Below, piece by piece: positions 62,836 to 64,000 of a stretch of DNA of 64,000 bases (the stretch's first letter is position 1; every line of letters starts with the position of its first letter). The notes under the pieces were generated by a model. It made no database searches and was not told where the DNA came from. It saw only the letters and a program-made list of their open reading frames with translations. Source of the stretch: an uncultured bacterium (GTDB lineage Bacteria > Bacillota_I > Bacilli_A > RFN20 > CAG-826). Position numbers and translations under genes: made by a program. The stretch covers positions 92,612 to 156,611 of the forward strand of contig CASDWE010000003.1 in assembly GCA_949284685.1 (NCBI GenBank), given 5' to 3'.

Positions 62836-63822
62836 ATGTTTAAAAGTTTAGCCATGATGATGCTTCTAGCAATTACTTCAAGCAATCATATCACTGATAA
62901 AATAAATTATGGAATGCATCATCCAGGAATTGATGACATAAATCCTGCTGATAGAAATATGTTTAGCGACTTATATTTTGATGGTTATTGGGGTTTAGAA
63001 GATAGAAAAACATGTGATTATATCATCGATGTTTACGATGGGAAAACACATATAAATTTTGGAATAATGAATTATGTAGAAGATTCGTATGCTGAATTAA
63101 ATTATGCTGACCCTTTTTTAACTTATAAATCAGGTTGGGTTGCTTGGGACGAGCATTGGGAATATTTTCCAGAACACGAATTTTTTGCTTTTGCTTTTGA
63201 TAAATTTATTGATATTCCAATTGAAAGTTATTATATAAGAAATGTTCCTGCAAATTCCTTTGTTAACTTCACACTAACAACAAAAAGCGCTAAACAAGTA
63301 TCAACTACTACTATAATTCATTCTGCTTCTGAATATTTACTTGAATTTCAAACTACAGTTGGTTCAAATATTGGTGGCGAAGTTGATTTAGGGCTTTTAA
63401 AAGTTAGCCAAGATCAATATGTTGAAAATTCTATTTCAATTTCTGGCTCACTTTATCAAGAAATGACTGAAATAAAGCAATCTACAACATCAATAGAAAC
63501 TGTCCTTACAGAAACATTTTCTTATCAAAATACATATAACCATCCTATTTATTATCAATTAGGACAAAGACAAAAATTTAGATTAGGCTTTATCGCGGAT
63601 GTCTATGTTGATTATGATGAACCAGATGTCATTTCAAGTGGTACCTTTGGTTTAGATAAAACATATGATTATTATGGAAAAGATATTCACACATTATATG
63701 ACATCAACTTCTTCCTCATCCCTGAAGATGATCCATATTTTGATGTATCAATTTATTATGATAATGATGATGGTGTGAAAACTATTTTAGAAAAGTCTCA
63801 TCCGTCGATATTATATTTTTAA
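62836..63822 (+). CDS. Predicted secreted protein, beta-rich, unknown function
   Basis: 328 residues. Weakly charged signal peptide (MFKSLAMMMLLAITSS), an aromatic and acidic N-terminal half, then a long Ser/Thr-rich alternating segment (about 150-235: TTVGSNIGGEVDLGLLKVSQ, SISISGSLYQEMTEIKQSTTSIETVLTETFSYQ). Such alternating amphipathic strands occur in aerolysin/ETX-MTX2-type pore formers, but also in plain adhesive beta proteins; no diagnostic motif is present. It is followed 40 bases later by an ABC ATPase gene on the same strand, which could be part of the same operon. Confidence 0.6.
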   Translation: MFKSLAMMMLLAITSSNHITDKINYGMHHPGIDDINPADRNMFSDLYFDGYWGLEDRKTCDYIIDVYDGKTHINFGIMNYVEDSYAELNYADPFLTYKSGWVAWDEHWEYFPEHEFFAFAFDKFIDIPIESYYIRNVPANSFVNFTLTTKSAKQVSTTTIIHSASEYLLEFQTTVGSNIGGEVDLGLLKVSQDQYVENSISISGSLYQEMTEIKQSTTSIETVLTETFSYQNTYNHPIYYQLGQRQKFRLGFIADVYVDYDEPDVISSGTFGLDKTYDYYGKDIHTLYDINFFLIPEDDPYFDVSIYYDNDDGVKTILEKSHPSILYF

Positions 63823-63861
63823 AATCAAAAAATAAATATTTTAATATAACTGAATATAATT

Positions 63862-64000
63862 ATGCTCACCTTATCTCATATATATAAAACATATAAAAAC
63901 AAATCTCGTCTAGTTAATGCTTTAAATGATATTAACTTAACTTTTCCAAATAATGGTCTTGTTTTTATATTAGGTGAATCAGGTGCTGGTAAATCTACCT
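63862..64000 (+). CDS. ABC transporter ATP-binding protein (N-terminal part; runs off the window)
   Basis: ATG 63862 opens a frame to the window edge: MLTLSHIYKTYKNKSRLVNALNDINLTF and Walker A GESGAGKST at residues 38-46. The N-terminal pattern (TYK, ALNDIN, G-LVFI-LGESGAGKST) resembles MacB/LolD-type export ATPases. Partner permeases must lie beyond the window. A TATAAT ends only one base before the ATG, too close to be its promoter; an earlier TATAAC (63845-63850) is more plausible. Confidence 0.8.
   Translation, partial: MLTLSHIYKTYKNKSRLVNALNDINLTFPNNGLVFILGESGAGKST

Noticed and set aside
1..64000. CRISPR array, transposase or prophage
   Set aside because: I saw no array of regular direct repeats with spacers, no transposase or integrase frame, and no phage structural genes in any frame.

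Overview
The window is an AT-rich piece of chromosome from a Gram-positive (Bacillota) lineage. By eye it is well under 35% G+C, and protein genes use Shine-Dalgarno sites of the GGAGG type. TGA is a stop codon here (mraZ and pheT end in TGA, tryptophan is TGG), so this is not a Mycoplasma/Spiroplasma-type code 4 genome. T-box leaders, an L21-type leader, a Prp-cleaved L27, RNase HIII, MutS2, fused SecDF and MraZ boxes all point to Bacilli/Mollicutes relatives. The division cluster is reduced to mraZ-mraW-small secreted protein-ftsA-ftsZ, with none of ftsL, pbpB, mraY, mur or ftsW in between. That layout is known from wall-less or wall-reduced relatives (Acholeplasma, RF39-like and other uncultured Bacilli). 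The taxonomic placement is inference.

Layout. 1-10.7 kb, minus strand: nusB end, membrane protein, Asp23, transketolase, aspS, hisS, rel, a lipoprotein, recJ. 10.7-18.3 kb, minus: secDF, ruvAB, obg, the L27-Prp-L21 operon with its leader, radC and a 61-aa membrane peptide with a double-glycine-like leader. 18.3-27 kb, minus: T-box-controlled valS, engB, lon, tig, a TPR-like protein, a TetR regulator. 27-29.1 kb, plus: two tandem NAD-dependent epimerases facing the TetR gene. 29.1-34 kb: CBS protein, degV, a ClC channel, an AlkD-like protein, a lipoprotein, an unassigned structured RNA and tRNA-Arg. 34-48.5 kb: uvrC, mutS2, rnhC, rluD, lspA, T-box ileS, then ftsZ-ftsA and mraW-mraZ. 47.9-54.1 kb: T-box pheS-pheT-yceD, an rRNA methyltransferase, a YgjP-type peptidase, a DUF523 protein. 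54.1-60.1 kb: M42 peptidase, dUTPase, glycogen phosphorylase and branching enzyme. 60.1-64 kb is accessory: a truncated carbohydrate-binding-like fragment, a short GC-rich island, a lipoprotein, a membrane protein, a secreted protein and the start of an ABC ATPase.

How it works together. Most genes are housekeeping: translation (six tRNA-synthetase subunit genes, three under T-box control), DNA repair, protein quality control, envelope biogenesis (SecDF, LspA) and division. GlgB and GlgP give glycogen branching and phosphorolysis.

The most interesting material is regulatory. At least eight monocistronic or divergent genes have a -10 hexamer 6-8 bases before the start codon, so their mRNAs should be leaderless; the clearest case is two face-to-face promoters in 52 bp. 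A 3' UTR in the division cluster carries two hairpins whose loops contain CCCTCC, an anti-Shine-Dalgarno sequence, plus a terminator. An approximately 160-nt RNA candidate sits downstream of tRNA-Arg. MraZ has a textbook triple repeat in front of its own start codon.
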